In this document: positions 15,542 to 26,677 of the stretch, one piece after another
Position numbering within the stretch: the stretch's first letter is position 1
Layout: the number at the start of each line of letters is the position of its first letter
DNA from: Aestuariivivens sediminicola
Lineage (GTDB): Bacteria > Bacteroidota > Bacteroidia > Flavobacteriales > Flavobacteriaceae
Direction of reading: 5' to 3'
DNA: 64,000 nt
Assembly: GCF_022662015.1 (NCBI RefSeq)
Contig: NZ_JAKMCM010000001.1
Coordinates: 124,001-188,000 of the forward strand
Notes under the pieces: generated by a model
Told to the model about the DNA's origin: nothing
Databases searched by the model: none
What the model saw: only the letters and a program-made list of their open reading frames with translations
Translations under genes and position numbers: made by a program

Positions 15542-17326
15542 CTACATCCGATCCGGAACCTGAATCCCTAACAATCCAAAGGCGTTTTTAATGGTTTGAG
15601 CCACCTTCCTGGAAAGCTGTACCCTAAAAATCCTGTCCGTTTCATGATCGGCTCCCAAAATTGACACATTCTGATAAAAGGAATTGAACTCCTTAACCAG
15701 ATTGTAGGTGTAATTGGCAATAAGCGCCGGGCTGTGCTGCTCGGCCGCCTGTTGTATGATATCCGGAAATACCTCTAATTGTTTGATGAGTTCCCGTTCC
15801 TTGTCATGCAAAGTGCGCTGCGATGGACTTAATTGGACCTCGGTGTCAAAATCAGCTTTTCGAATGATCGACTGTATCCTTGCGTAGGTATATTGTATAA
15901 AGGGTCCGGTGTTCCCCTGAAAATCAATCGATTCCTTCGGATCGAACAGAATGCGCTTTTTGGGATCCACCTTCAGAATAAAATACTTCAGGGCTCCAAG
16001 ACCAATCGTCCTGTATAAGGTTTCTTTTTCTGTTGCCGTATAGCCATCCAGTTTGCCTAATTCCTCCGAAATCTCAGCTGCTGTTTCAGCCATTTCTGCA
16101 ATCAAATCATCGGCATCCACAACGGTACCTTCCCTGCTTTTCATTTTCCCGCTTGGCAAATCCACCATGCCATAACTCAGATGATACAGATTGTCGGCCC
16201 AGTCGAAGCCTAATTTCTTAAGGATTAAAAACAGTACCTTAAAATGATAATCCTGCTCGTTACCCACGGTGTAAACCATACCACCCACATCGGGGTAATC
16301 CTTGATGCGCTGTATGGCCGTACCGATATCCTGGGTCATATATACCGCGGTACCATCGGCCCGCTGGACTATTTTCTTGTCCAATCCGTCATCGCTGAGA
16401 TCGCACCATACCGATCCATCCTCAGCCTTTTCAAACACCCCTGTCTTTAAACCTTCTGCAACGAATTCCCTTCCCAATAAATAGGTATCACTTTCATAAT
16501 ACAAGGTATCGAAATCCACACCGAGGTTTTTATAGGTCTCGTTGAATCCGTCATACACCCAGCTGTTCATGGTCTTCCATAAGGACACGACGGCCTCATC
16601 GCCGGCCTCCCATTTCCTCAGCATCTCCTGGGCTTCCAATAATATGGGCGCCTGCTTCTTTGCCTCTTCTTCCGTGAGCCCCTTTTGTATAAGAGATTGG
16701 ATCTCTGCCTTGTATTCCTGGTCGAATTTCACATAGTAGTTCCCCACCAGTTTGTCGCCTTTGAGACCCGTACTTTGCGGGGTTTCTCCGTTTCCATAGC
16801 GCTTCCAGGCCAACATACTTTTACAGATATGGATGCCTCTGTCATTTATGATCTGGGTTTTATAGACTTTTTTACCGGCCGCTTTTAAGATCTCGGCAAC
16901 ACCATAGCCCAGAAGGATATTCCTGATATGCCCCAAATGCAGTGGCTTATTGGTGTTTGGTGAAGAATATTCAACCATAATGGCATTGCCATCCGGCTTC
17001 GGAGGCACAAACCCATAATCGTCCTGATCGTAAATCGAGTTAAAAAATTGCAGGTAATAGGCATCGCTTATTTCCAGGTTCAAGAATCCCTTCACCACGT
17101 TAAACGCTTTGACGTCCTCAGTATGATCCACCAGATAACGACCAATGGTCTCTCCAATTTGCACCGGGTTTCCCTTAACGAAGCGCAACATAGGGAAAAC
17201 AACTACGGTGATATCGCCCACAAATTCCTTTCTTGTGGCCTGAATTTCGACGGCTTCCAGTTGTACTCCAAAAGCCTCCTTGACGGCCTGTTTTACCCGG
17301 GTTGTTATCGTATCCTGAAGATTCAT
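15542..17326 (-). CDS. argS: Arginyl-tRNA synthetase
   Basis: 594 residues, class I aminoacyl-tRNA synthetase that charges tRNA-Arg. The N-terminal Arg-specific tRNA-binding domain spans about residues 1-100, followed by the HIGH motif as HLGHIRN in NTNKPLHLGHIRN. GKMKSREGTVV takes the KMSKS position. A C-terminal anticodon-binding DALR domain ends the protein (FGLLGIQVPDRM). A minus-strand TATCTTTG box lies 23 bp upstream of the ATG. It converges with secA and follows the VOC gene on the same strand, with about 90 bp between. Confidence 0.96.
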   Translation of the reverse strand: MNLQDTITTRVKQAVKEAFGVQLEAVEIQATRKEFVGDITVVVFPMLRFVKGNPVQIGETIGRYLVDHTEDVKAFNVVKGFLNLEISDAYYLQFFNSIYDQDDYGFVPPKPDGNAIMVEYSSPNTNKPLHLGHIRNILLGYGVAEILKAAGKKVYKTQIINDRGIHICKSMLAWKRYGNGETPQSTGLKGDKLVGNYYVKFDQEYKAEIQSLIQKGLTEEEAKKQAPILLEAQEMLRKWEAGDEAVVSLWKTMNSWVYDGFNETYKNLGVDFDTLYYESDTYLLGREFVAEGLKTGVFEKAEDGSVWCDLSDDGLDKKIVQRADGTAVYMTQDIGTAIQRIKDYPDVGGMVYTVGNEQDYHFKVLFLILKKLGFDWADNLYHLSYGMVDLPSGKMKSREGTVVDADDLIAEMAETAAEISEELGKLDGYTATEKETLYRTIGLGALKYFILKVDPKKRILFDPKESIDFQGNTGPFIQYTYARIQSIIRKADFDTEVQLSPSQRTLHDKERELIKQLEVFPDIIQQAAEQHSPALIANYTYNLVKEFNSFYQNVSILGADHETDRIFRVQLSRKVAQTIKNAFGLLGIQVPDRM

Positions 17327-17348
17327 GTTAGCTGTATTGATAAGTGTG

Positions 17349-17356
17349 CAAAGATA
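17349..17356 (-). promoter_or_regulatory. argS promoter -7 element
   Basis: TATCTTTG on the minus strand, exact match to the -7 box; no clear TTTG at -33. Confidence 0.5.
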
Positions 17357-17412
17357 GCACTTATTACAACATAATTCATATGAAGTTGATGTGTTCTTGC
17401 GAAGGGTGAATT

Positions 17413-17835
17413 TTAATAAAAGGCACTTTCATCAACGACCAAGGTGGTCAATTCGACCACATGACCATCCGGGTCTTTCGTGTAGATGGAATGAAAATAG
17501 TGATGGTCCTGGATATGGTAATCGAGCTCTAACTGTGCGTAATGCTGTTTCGCCTTTTCAAAACCGGCATTGCTCACATTAAAAGCAAAATGGTCGATCT
17601 TTACATGCCTGGATTGGCCATCCAGTACGGGATCGTCTAATTTGGCCGGAAACAAAGCGATTCCCGACTTACCGGACATCAGAAAAATTGGAACCGCACC
17701 CCACTCCGGAAGCTGGTATTTTTTAAGGCCCAAGACCTTCTGGTACCAGGCTACGGATCGGTCCATGTCCGTCACACGCAGGGCGACATGGTCAAGAAAT
17801 TCTATATCGAATCCGGTGTTCATAGTCTTGCTCAT
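17413..17835 (-). CDS. VOC (glyoxalase/dioxygenase superfamily) protein
   Basis: 140 residues with two beta-alpha-beta-beta-beta modules of the vicinal oxygen chelate fold: HVALRVTDMDRSVAWYQKVLGL near residues 15-36 and HFAFNV near 83-88. Candidate metal ligands are His15 in the first module, His83 in the second, and Glu in GHVVELT near the end. The substrate cannot be predicted; relatives include lactoylglutathione lyases, dioxygenases and antibiotic-resistance proteins. It lies 86 bp upstream of argS on the same strand. Confidence 0.85.
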   Translation of the reverse strand: MSKTMNTGFDIEFLDHVALRVTDMDRSVAWYQKVLGLKKYQLPEWGAVPIFLMSGKSGIALFPAKLDDPVLDGQSRHVKIDHFAFNVSNAGFEKAKQHYAQLELDYHIQDHHYFHSIYTKDPDGHVVELTTLVVDESAFY

Positions 17836-17900
17836 TGTATCAGGCCCTCAAATTTAATCATAGCATTCCCGTTGTATGTATGACAGCCTCATAAAACACA

Positions 17901-18104
17901 TTACTTTCGTTTACCGGCAACCAAACCCAAAACAATGGCAATCAATCCAAATGCTATGGTCGTGTAGGCGTCCGTATTATCCTGGGTCTCTACACTTAAA
18001 TCACCTATACTTACTAAAGGTTCCGGTGCAATCAAGGTATAAATCCCGTAAATTAAGAGTCCAAATCCCACTACCATGAGACTCGTTTTCACAGTTTTAT
18101 TCAT
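17901..18104 (-). CDS. Small membrane protein of unknown function
   Basis: 67 residues with two hydrophobic segments (about 7-26 and 46-62) separated by a polar loop (SIGDLSVETQDNTDAYT) and ending in positive GKRK, which predicts a helical hairpin in the inner membrane with both ends in the cytoplasm. I do not recognise a named family. It is divergent from the TPR histidine kinase, with a 418-bp spacer between them. Confidence 0.7.
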   Translation of the reverse strand: MNKTVKTSLMVVGFGLLIYGIYTLIAPEPLVSIGDLSVETQDNTDAYTTIAFGLIAIVLGLVAGKRK

Positions 18105-18522
18105 AACAGCAATTCAAATAAGTTAACCCCTGAATATAAGAATTATTAGCATATGATGGACTCCTTTTCACGGAATAGCCCTAAAATTCCAAAAAATTGA
18201 AATCTTAAGGCATGCATTTCATCGATTAACATGTCGTTATTCCATAATATATGCCGTTTATCTATTCGTCGATTATAATCCTAAATTTTGGTGTCCATTT
18301 CAACTAATATATTGGCATTAAAACCTAAATATTAGCTTTTGATAGGTGATTTTGCAAATTTTGTTAAGCTATTAATTATCCATTACACTAAAATCGTATT
18401 TTATAATACTAACAATTAGATACATTTAAATTTAGAAAACTATAGAGAACTCTTATATCCCTCAATGAAGGTCTCCTTAAAATAGCTATTTATTAAATGC
18501 TTTAGTTTAATGTAGATATTGT
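18105..18522. other. AT-rich divergent spacer
   Basis: 418 bp between the small membrane protein and the histidine kinase gene. I see no gene and no convincing promoter pair or repeat; AT-rich throughout. Confidence 0.6.
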
Positions 18523-20583
18523 ATGAGGAAATTAATTACGTTAGGTGCTTTTTTAACTATGTTCGTAGGGTTTTCCCAAACTCAGGATATAGATAGTCTT
18601 ACCTTGCAGTTAGCTTACCAAAAACAGGATACATTAAAAGCCAACACCTCCCTTGAACTCATTAAAATACTCTATAAAAACGGCGATTACAATCGCGCCC
18701 TGCGTTATATCGTCAGGAGTGAAACACTTGCTTCCGATTTAAACTATACCAAAGGCCTTGCGGATATCCTCTATTACAAATCCCTCATCTATGCCAAAAA
18801 GAACGACTATATCAATGCGGTAAACAGCTACACGAGGTGCAGAACCCTGTATGAACAACTTAAGGATTCCCTTGGTGTTGCCAAAGTGAACAACGGTATG
18901 GGTCTCATTGAAATACAACGCGGCAATTATGCCAGGGGATTGCGCTATGCCTTATCCGCCATTTCCATATTGGAGGACAAAGGACTGGATAAAGAATTGA
19001 GTCTTGCCTACAGTAATCTGGCGGATGCCTATTACAAGATCAGGGCCTTCGATACTGCACTGACCTATTATTTGAAGGCCTTGCCCTTGCAGCAGGCTTT
19101 AAATGACACGTCGGGCGTAAATACCTCGTACAGCAAACTGGCCGAACTGTATTCGATGAAAAAAGAACACAGAAAGGCCATCGACTATTATCAAAATCTG
19201 TTGCAGAGCAACCCTGATAACGATTCCATTCAAGGGATCATTGCTGCAAAACTGGGTGGTGAATATCTGCAGTTCAACGACTACACCAATGCCTCGAAAT
19301 ATTTATTACAGGGACTGACCATTAACAGGCGAAACGATCATAAATCCGGGTTGATGGCCACCCTGATCAATTTGGGTACCCTGAATCTGAAACAGGGGCG
19401 ACTCATACTGGCCGAGCGGCAACTGGCGGAGGCCGGTGTTATTGCAAGGAGCCTCGACGACAATATGGGACTTCTTCGGTACTATGACCGGATGAAGCAG
19501 CTGGACTCTACCAGAAGGCGTTTCGACAGAGCCTTTGTGTGGCAGCGCGAATATTACAGTTTAAAAGCGGATCTTGAGGAACCTGATGGCGGTTTTCTTA
19601 AAGATAGCATTGTCCTTGATCTTGACGGCGGCCTATTAGAACCCGGCATGGATAGCGCTGCTGAAGATGCGACTGGAACCGATACTGAACAGACCCCAAC
19701 CGGAATTGATGACCCTATACCGTTTCGGTTGCTTTTTTATATTATGCTGGCCATTCTCATCATCGCCATTGCCTTTATCATGATGAACAATGCCAAACGG
19801 ATGAATAACATGAAGCTCGTGCAGGATTTGGAAGAAAAAAATCTAAAGGCCCAATTACAGCACGAGGCCGATCTCGAACACATTGCTCAGCTGGAGAACC
19901 GAAACAATGTGAAGGATAAATTATTTTCGATCATTTCGCATGACTTGAAGGATTCCCTGTCATCCATTAATGGCTTTATTGACCTGCTGAAAGATGATGC
20001 CCTTACCAAAGAGGAATATGACAACCTCATCCCTGAATTGAGTGAAAATGCCAACAACGCCTCCCTGCTTTTATTTAATCTTTTAAACTGGTCGAAATCC
20101 CAGATGCAGTCCCTCGAACCCAAACCGAGTTTGTTTGATATTCAGGAGGTATTTGAGGATAAGATCAATTTGATAGAGCAGCGCATGGCACAAAAGGGCA
20201 TTACCCTGATAGACCATTCGCTGCGTGATTTTGCCTACGCGGACCGAAGCATGATAGAAATTGTAATTCAGAACCTCTTGGCCAATGCCCTGAAATTCTG
20301 CAATAAAGGCGATACGATTACGGTATCCAACCATATCAGCAATGGCCATTGTATACTTAGCATTGCCGATACCGGTGTGGGTATTTCAAAAGAGAATCTT
20401 GGAAAACTGTTTAAAGGCGGTTCCTTCACCACGGCCGGAACCAGCAATGAAAAAGGCACCGGATTGGGATTATCGATATGTAAAGAGCTGGTAGAACTCA
20501 ATAACGGTAAAATCTGGGTGGAAAGCACCTTAAACGTCGGCAGTACGTTTTATGTTCAGCTTCCCAAGTCGAAGGCGATCTAA
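18523..20583 (+). CDS. TPR-containing sensor histidine kinase
   Basis: 686 residues. Signal peptide to about residue 20 (ending FSQTQ), then a periplasmic array of TPR repeats (about 30-360), a membrane segment around 405-427 (LLFYIMLAILIIAIAFIMM), a coiled coil, and a cytoplasmic kinase core. The H box ISHDLKDSL has phospho-acceptor His473 and lacks the usual proline. The N box reads IVIQNLLANALKF; G boxes are ADTGVGIS and GTGLGLSICKEL. This TPR-HisKA arrangement is common in Bacteroidota. No response regulator is adjacent, so its partner is elsewhere. Its stop overlaps the convergent ctlX stop by 3-4 bp. Confidence 0.92.
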   Translation: MRKLITLGAFLTMFVGFSQTQDIDSLTLQLAYQKQDTLKANTSLELIKILYKNGDYNRALRYIVRSETLASDLNYTKGLADILYYKSLIYAKKNDYINAVNSYTRCRTLYEQLKDSLGVAKVNNGMGLIEIQRGNYARGLRYALSAISILEDKGLDKELSLAYSNLADAYYKIRAFDTALTYYLKALPLQQALNDTSGVNTSYSKLAELYSMKKEHRKAIDYYQNLLQSNPDNDSIQGIIAAKLGGEYLQFNDYTNASKYLLQGLTINRRNDHKSGLMATLINLGTLNLKQGRLILAERQLAEAGVIARSLDDNMGLLRYYDRMKQLDSTRRRFDRAFVWQREYYSLKADLEEPDGGFLKDSIVLDLDGGLLEPGMDSAAEDATGTDTEQTPTGIDDPIPFRLLFYIMLAILIIAIAFIMMNNAKRMNNMKLVQDLEEKNLKAQLQHEADLEHIAQLENRNNVKDKLFSIISHDLKDSLSSINGFIDLLKDDALTKEEYDNLIPELSENANNASLLLFNLLNWSKSQMQSLEPKPSLFDIQEVFEDKINLIEQRMAQKGITLIDHSLRDFAYADRSMIEIVIQNLLANALKFCNKGDTITVSNHISNGHCILSIADTGVGISKENLGKLFKGGSFTTAGTSNEKGTGLGLSICKELVELNNGKIWVESTLNVGSTFYVQLPKSKAI

Positions 20584-21521
20584 ACTCCAGCTTTGGGCAA
20601 AAATACTTCGGCGATCATGCAACGGGCACTTCCTCCGCCGCAGGTTTCAATTGTATCCAAAGAACTGGACATTATTTTTGTGTGCTTCTGCAGTTTTTGA
20701 ATCTGCGACTTGGTCAGGGCATTATAAGCGGATTGACTCATCACCAGATATCGTGTATCACTAGTCCCCTTTACCTGTAACATATTACCTGCAAAATGAG
20801 CCACCTGTTCCTCGGATATGTCGATAATCTCCTTGCCGTCTGCTTTTAAATGTTTGATCACATTCTGACGTTCTTTCTTGTCGTCGATACTTTTTAGGCA
20901 AATCACAGCGAAGGTCTCTCCAATGCACATCATGACATTGGTATGGTAAATGGGCAAGCGCTCGCCATCAACGGATTGGTAGGCCGTGAAAATAACCGGT
21001 AGATATTCGAAATCCTCACAGAATTCAATGAGCAGATCCTCGTCTGCACGAGCCGATAAGGCACAATAGGCCTTTCGATGCACCCGATCCAGAACCACAC
21101 TGCCGGTACCCTCAAGGAAAAGATCGTCCTCCTCGGCACTGGTATAATCGATAATATTACGGATAAGAAAGCCGTTTTCCTCTAAAATGGGAAAGATGTC
21201 CTCACGTCGTTCATTCCTCCTGTTTTCAGCAAACATGGGGTAGATACCCACATCGCCATTTTTATGAAACGACACCCAGTTATTGGGGAAAATGGAATCC
21301 GGCGTATCGAAGTCCTTATTGTCACTCACCACAATGACATGTACCCCAATCTGTCTCAGCTGGTCGACATAGGCATCAAATTCCTGCTGCGCCCTGCTAT
21401 TGATGGTTTCCGGTAAGAGGTCCTCGGGTTGCTCCTGATAGAAGTTATTGATAGCCGTTTGCTCATTCATCCTGTAATTTACCGGACGAATCATTAAAAC
21501 GGTGTTGGTAGTTTGTTCCAT
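20580..21521 (-). CDS. ctlX: Citrulline utilization hydrolase CtlX-type amidinotransferase-fold protein
   Basis: 313 residues of the amidinotransferase / guanidino-group-modifying superfamily. The fold has a pseudo-fivefold propeller; motifs include FPNNWVSFH (about 80-88), FLEGTGSVVLDR (about 131-142), a His in YHTNVMM (about 193) and the nucleophilic Cys301 in GGGSARCMIAE near the C terminus. CtlX proteins are annotated as citrulline-degrading hydrolases; that assignment rests on family resemblance. The gene lies 26 bp downstream of a second superfamily member on the same strand and is convergent with the histidine kinase. Confidence 0.85.
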   Translation of the reverse strand: MEQTTNTVLMIRPVNYRMNEQTAINNFYQEQPEDLLPETINSRAQQEFDAYVDQLRQIGVHVIVVSDNKDFDTPDSIFPNNWVSFHKNGDVGIYPMFAENRRNERREDIFPILEENGFLIRNIIDYTSAEEDDLFLEGTGSVVLDRVHRKAYCALSARADEDLLIEFCEDFEYLPVIFTAYQSVDGERLPIYHTNVMMCIGETFAVICLKSIDDKKERQNVIKHLKADGKEIIDISEEQVAHFAGNMLQVKGTSDTRYLVMSQSAYNALTKSQIQKLQKHTKIMSSSLDTIETCGGGSARCMIAEVFLPKAGV

Positions 21522-21547
21522 GGTGAGAATTAATTATTACTGAAACC

Positions 21548-22462
21548 TCAATCCCTGATCAGCGGCAAGGTTGTACAACGCAACAGTCCTTCCTGTTTCC
21601 CTATTTCGGCATAGGGCACCTCCTCTACGGTAAAGCCCTGTGCTCTTAACCATGAATTCAATCGCGTAAACCCCCTTTCGGAAATGACAACGTCCTCAGA
21701 AATGGAAAAGACATTGCTGTACATGTCGTACATTTCATCCCTCGTAATTTCAAAAACATGGTCCTTACCGAAGAAATCGACTAACCATTGGTATTCCGCT
21801 TCAACTAAAAATCCGTTTTTATGAATAATGGCCTTTCCTTTTCCCAGGGGATTGAAACAACAATCCAGATGCAGGGCATTTTCCCTTGGATCCGTATTGG
21901 ATTTTCGCAATTGGAACGATTTCACGGTTTTATGCGGAAACAGGTCCTGAATGGCCATTACAGCCTCTTTATTTGTTCTGGCCGTTATATAATCGGCATA
22001 GTCTTCCCCGGCGTAGTACCCGACAAAAATATAGTCATTCCACGGCATCACATCACCTCCCTCGACATGGCATGCCTCCGGCAGAATGATCCTGTTTTTC
22101 CTGTCGATCTGATTCCAAACATAACGTATGGCCTCGACCTCATCCTCACGGTCGGGTAAAATGTTGGCTCGGATTATTTTATCATCTATGACAAAGGCAA
22201 TATCCCTGCTAAAAATCTGATTGCAGTCCTCAATGACATTGGGCCTGTACACCGTAACATCGTATTTTTTGAATACTGCAGCTGCGGCCTCCATTTCTAA
22301 AATCATATCCTCTTCCTTCGGATAGGTCCCGTTCAGGACATGCTGAATGCTTTTTGGATCGTAACAGTCCTCGACCTTCGGTACGGGTCCGTTACTTTGG
22401 GCAGTCCCTAAAATGACAGCCCTTAACCTGGAGGTTTCGTTTTTTATGTTGAGTTTTAGCAT
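21548..22462 (-). CDS. Arginine deiminase / DDAH-like amidinohydrolase
   Basis: 304 residues of the same superfamily as the next gene but clearly different in sequence. Motifs: SRDIAFVIDDKIIRAN (about 89-104) with the Asp typical of the active site, HVEGGDV (about 134-140), catalytic His in LHLDCCFNPLG (about 200), and Cys296 in LLRCTTLPL close to the end. It may hydrolyse arginine, methylarginine or a related guanidino compound, releasing citrulline that the downstream CtlX-like enzyme could process; that coupling is inference. The -7 box TAGTTTTG at 22489-22496 precedes it, so the pair probably forms one transcript. Confidence 0.82.
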   Translation of the reverse strand: MLKLNIKNETSRLRAVILGTAQSNGPVPKVEDCYDPKSIQHVLNGTYPKEEDMILEMEAAAAVFKKYDVTVYRPNVIEDCNQIFSRDIAFVIDDKIIRANILPDREDEVEAIRYVWNQIDRKNRIILPEACHVEGGDVMPWNDYIFVGYYAGEDYADYITARTNKEAVMAIQDLFPHKTVKSFQLRKSNTDPRENALHLDCCFNPLGKGKAIIHKNGFLVEAEYQWLVDFFGKDHVFEITRDEMYDMYSNVFSISEDVVISERGFTRLNSWLRAQGFTVEEVPYAEIGKQEGLLRCTTLPLIRD

Positions 22463-22488
22463 AAATTCTACCAGCGCAATTCAAAAGT

Positions 22489-22496
22489 CAAAACTA
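22489..22496 (-). promoter_or_regulatory. -7 element upstream of the amidinohydrolase pair
   Basis: TAGTTTTG on the minus strand; exact -7 consensus, weak -33. Confidence 0.45.
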
Positions 22497-22551
22497 AGGA
22501 TAATTAATGCGCTATTTAAAATAAATTTACGAATAATGACCAAGAAAAGGA

Positions 22552-22580
22552 AAAGCTTCATGACATGAACATGAAGCTTT
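22552..22580 (-). terminator. Terminator after gltA
   Basis: 11-bp perfect stem AAAGCTTCATG/CATGAAGCTTT with a 7-nt loop, followed on the minus strand by a CTTTTCCTTTTC tract. Confidence 0.8.
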
Positions 22581-22602
22581 CAGATGATATAAATTCAAGG
22601 TC

Positions 22603-23889
22603 CTATCGTTTTTCTATAGGAACGAAAGGACGCGCTGTTTCTCCTACATAAAGCTGTCTTGGCCTGCCGATAGGTTCTTTATTCAATCGCATTTCAAACC
22701 ATTGGGCAATCCATCCCGGTAAGCGCCCCAGGGCGAACATGACGGTAAACATATCTGTAGGAATGCCTAAAGCACGATAGATAATACCGGAGTAAAAATC
22801 GACATTAGGATACAGTTTTCGATCCACGAAGTATTGATCTTCCAGGGCTTCTTTCTCAAGTCCTTTGGCTATATCTAAAATGGGATCGTCGATACCTAAG
22901 TCATCAAGTACTTCATCGGCTGCTTTTTTAATGATGCGCGCTCTGGGATCGAAGTTCTTATAGACGCGGTGTCCGAAGCCCATTAATCGGAACGGATCAT
23001 CCTTATCCTTGGCCTTGGCCATATATTTTTTGGTATCTCCACCGTCTTCCTTAATGGCTTCAAGCATTTCCAGTACGGCCTGATTGGCCCCTCCGTGAAG
23101 CGGACCCCACAAGGCGGAAATTCCGGCAGACAGGGACACAAACAAACCCGCATGTGACGAGCCTGTAATTCTAACCGTTGATGTGGAACAGTTCTGCTCA
23201 TGGTCTGCATGGAGAATCAACAATTTGTTCAGGGCATCAACAATAACATCATTCTGAACATAATCCTCATTCGGCTGTTTAAACATCATTTTAAGCACAT
23301 TCTCTACGTAGCCAAGATTCTTGTCACCATAATCCAGGGGCAGTCCGTGTTTTTTTCTGAAGGTCCAGGCGACCAAAACAGGAAATTTCCCAATGATCCT
23401 TACTATGGCCTTATAGGCCTCCTGCTCGGAATTAACATTGACAGAAGAGGGATTAAAAGCTGTTAAGGCACTTGTTAAGGAGGATACGATACCCATTGGA
23501 TGCGCCGATTTCGGAAATGCATCGACAATTTTCCTTACATCGTCATCTACAACGGAGTAGGATTTAATGTCGTTATAGAACTTCTCATATTGCTCCTGTG
23601 TGGGAAGATCACCAAAAATAAGCAAATAAGCCACTTCGAGGAAACTGGCTTTTTCTGCCAATTCTTCAATAGAATACCCCCTGTATCTTAGTATACCATT
23701 CTCCCCGTCAAGGAAAGTGATTTTACTTTTACAGGATCCGGTATTTTTATAACCCGCATCTAAGGTAATGATGCCCTTGGTTGCACTTCTCAATGATGAG
23801 ATATCTATTGCAACTTCATTTTCTGTTCCAGTAATAATTGGGAATTCGAATTTTTGACCATCTATTTCAATGGTTGCCGATTTTGCCAT
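22603..23889 (-). CDS. gltA: Citrate synthase
   Basis: 428 residues, type II (hexameric-like) citrate synthase that joins oxaloacetate and acetyl-CoA in the first TCA step. Catalytic regions are visible: LHADHEQNCSTSTVR and GPLHGGANQAV around residues 228-275, and GFGHRVYKNFDPR with the second catalytic His around 315. The N-terminal small beta domain (ATIEIDGQKFEFPI) is as in other bacterial type II enzymes. Its strand matches eno and carA, but terminators separate gltA from eno, so it is probably its own unit. Confidence 0.96.
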   Translation of the reverse strand: MAKSATIEIDGQKFEFPIITGTENEVAIDISSLRSATKGIITLDAGYKNTGSCKSKITFLDGENGILRYRGYSIEELAEKASFLEVAYLLIFGDLPTQEQYEKFYNDIKSYSVVDDDVRKIVDAFPKSAHPMGIVSSLTSALTAFNPSSVNVNSEQEAYKAIVRIIGKFPVLVAWTFRKKHGLPLDYGDKNLGYVENVLKMMFKQPNEDYVQNDVIVDALNKLLILHADHEQNCSTSTVRITGSSHAGLFVSLSAGISALWGPLHGGANQAVLEMLEAIKEDGGDTKKYMAKAKDKDDPFRLMGFGHRVYKNFDPRARIIKKAADEVLDDLGIDDPILDIAKGLEKEALEDQYFVDRKLYPNVDFYSGIIYRALGIPTDMFTVMFALGRLPGWIAQWFEMRLNKEPIGRPRQLYVGETARPFVPIEKR

Positions 23890-24009
23890 AAGTTCAAGAA
23901 AATTTATGTTATTAAGCAGAGTGCTAATTTACGAAATATATGCCTATTTTTAAAGTGGATAAGGCAGCTTTTAATCGATTTGAACTTTTTTTAATTCAGA
24001 CTGAAAAGA

Positions 24010-24043
24010 AAAAAGCGATTGCTTTAAGAAACAATCGCTTTTT
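24010..24043 (-). terminator. Terminator after eno
   Basis: 12-bp perfect stem AAAAAGCGATTG/CAATCGCTTTTT with a 10-nt loop, 20 bp after the eno stop. Confidence 0.85.
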
Positions 24044-24063
24044 CAATACTATGTAAGGCCCTC

Positions 24064-25374
<1,311 letters not shown>

Positions 25375-25384
25375 TTAATACCCC

Positions 25385-25392
25385 CAAATTTA
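25385..25392 (-). promoter_or_regulatory. eno promoter -7 element
   Basis: TAAATTTG on the minus strand, 32 bp before the ATG; -33 region only partly matching. Confidence 0.5.
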
Positions 25393-25485
25393 CGACTAAA
25401 TCTTAGTATTAACACGTAATTTAAGAACAAATACATGAAAACACACCTATAACGTTTTAGTGAAGTCTGAGGCTCTTTTACAACT

Positions 25486-26610
25486 TTATTCGACTACTGA
25501 AAGTTTGCTTTTTTTAATGTTTTCCAGGAACTGATCGAACAGGTATGCGGAATCGTGCGGGCCAGGGCTCGCTTCGGGGTGGTACTGCACTGAAAAACAA
25601 TTCTTGCTTTTCATGGCTATTCCAGCTACCGTGTTATCGTTAAGGTGCAGGTGTGTTATTTCCAAATCCTCATGGGCTTCTGCCTCTTCCCGATTTACAG
25701 CGAAACCATGGTTCTGAGATGTGATTTCACCCTTACCGGTAATCAGGTTCTTAACAGGATGATTAATGCCTCGGTGGCCGTGATGCATCTTATAGGTGGA
25801 TACCCCATTGGCCAATGCGATGACCTGATGGCCCAGACAGATACCGAACAAGGGCAAATCGCGCTTGATGATTTCTTTCGCTAAAGCCTGTGCATCCTTC
25901 AGAGGTTCCGGGTCACCAGGACCATTGGACAAGAAATAGCCATCCGGATTGAAGGCCTCCAGTTCTTCGAACGTCGCGTTATAGGGAAACACCTTGATGT
26001 AAACGTCACGCTGTGCAATATTTCTCAGGATGTTCTTCTTAATGCCGATATCCAGGGCCGCCACCTTATATGTGGCATTTTCGTTTCCAAAATAATAAGG
26101 GGTCTTGGTGGATACTTTTGAAGCCAGCTCAAGACCTTCCATATTAGGCACTTCAGACAGCTGCTTCTTGAGCTGTTCAATATTATCTACCTCTGTCGAT
26201 ATCACCGCATTCATTGCTCCATTGTCGCGAATATAGCTCACCAGAGCTCTGGTATCGACATCCGATATGGCGAAAAGATTATTTTTATCTAAAAACTCCT
26301 CCAAAGACGCATCTGCATTAACCCTTGAATACTCATAACTGAAATTCTTAACAATAAGTCCCGCTATCTTTACCGAATCGGATTCTACTTCGTCCTTATT
26401 GGTGCCATAATTCCCAATATGGGCATTAGTGGTTACCATTAACTGTCCGTAATACGAAGGGTCGGTGAAAATTTCCTGATAACCGGTCATTCCGGTATTA
26501 AAACAGACCTCCCCAAAGGCGGTTCCCTGTTTGTTACCTACCGCTTTTCCATGAAAAATGGTCCCATCGGCTAGAAGGACGATGGCTTTTTGTCGTTTTT
26601 GATATTTCAT
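25486..26610 (-). CDS. carA: Carbamoyl-phosphate synthase, small (glutaminase) subunit
   Basis: 374 residues. Hydrolyses glutamine and passes ammonia to CarB for carbamoyl phosphate, the precursor of pyrimidines and arginine. An N-terminal CPSase_sm_chain domain (LADGTIFHGKAVG to about residue 140) is followed by a class I glutamine amidotransferase domain with nucleophile Cys258 in GICLGHQV and the His/Glu pair in QYHPEASPGPHD near 345. carB is not adjacent. The gene follows the ribosomal cluster after a terminator, a position I recall from other flavobacteria. Confidence 0.96.
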   Translation of the reverse strand: MKYQKRQKAIVLLADGTIFHGKAVGNKQGTAFGEVCFNTGMTGYQEIFTDPSYYGQLMVTTNAHIGNYGTNKDEVESDSVKIAGLIVKNFSYEYSRVNADASLEEFLDKNNLFAISDVDTRALVSYIRDNGAMNAVISTEVDNIEQLKKQLSEVPNMEGLELASKVSTKTPYYFGNENATYKVAALDIGIKKNILRNIAQRDVYIKVFPYNATFEELEAFNPDGYFLSNGPGDPEPLKDAQALAKEIIKRDLPLFGICLGHQVIALANGVSTYKMHHGHRGINHPVKNLITGKGEITSQNHGFAVNREEAEAHEDLEITHLHLNDNTVAGIAMKSKNCFSVQYHPEASPGPHDSAYLFDQFLENIKKSKLSVVE

Positions 26611-26677
26611 CTGTTAATTTTAATTCTAAGAATTCCCTTCCAGTCGGGAATGAAGTTTTACAAAATTGCATAAAAAA

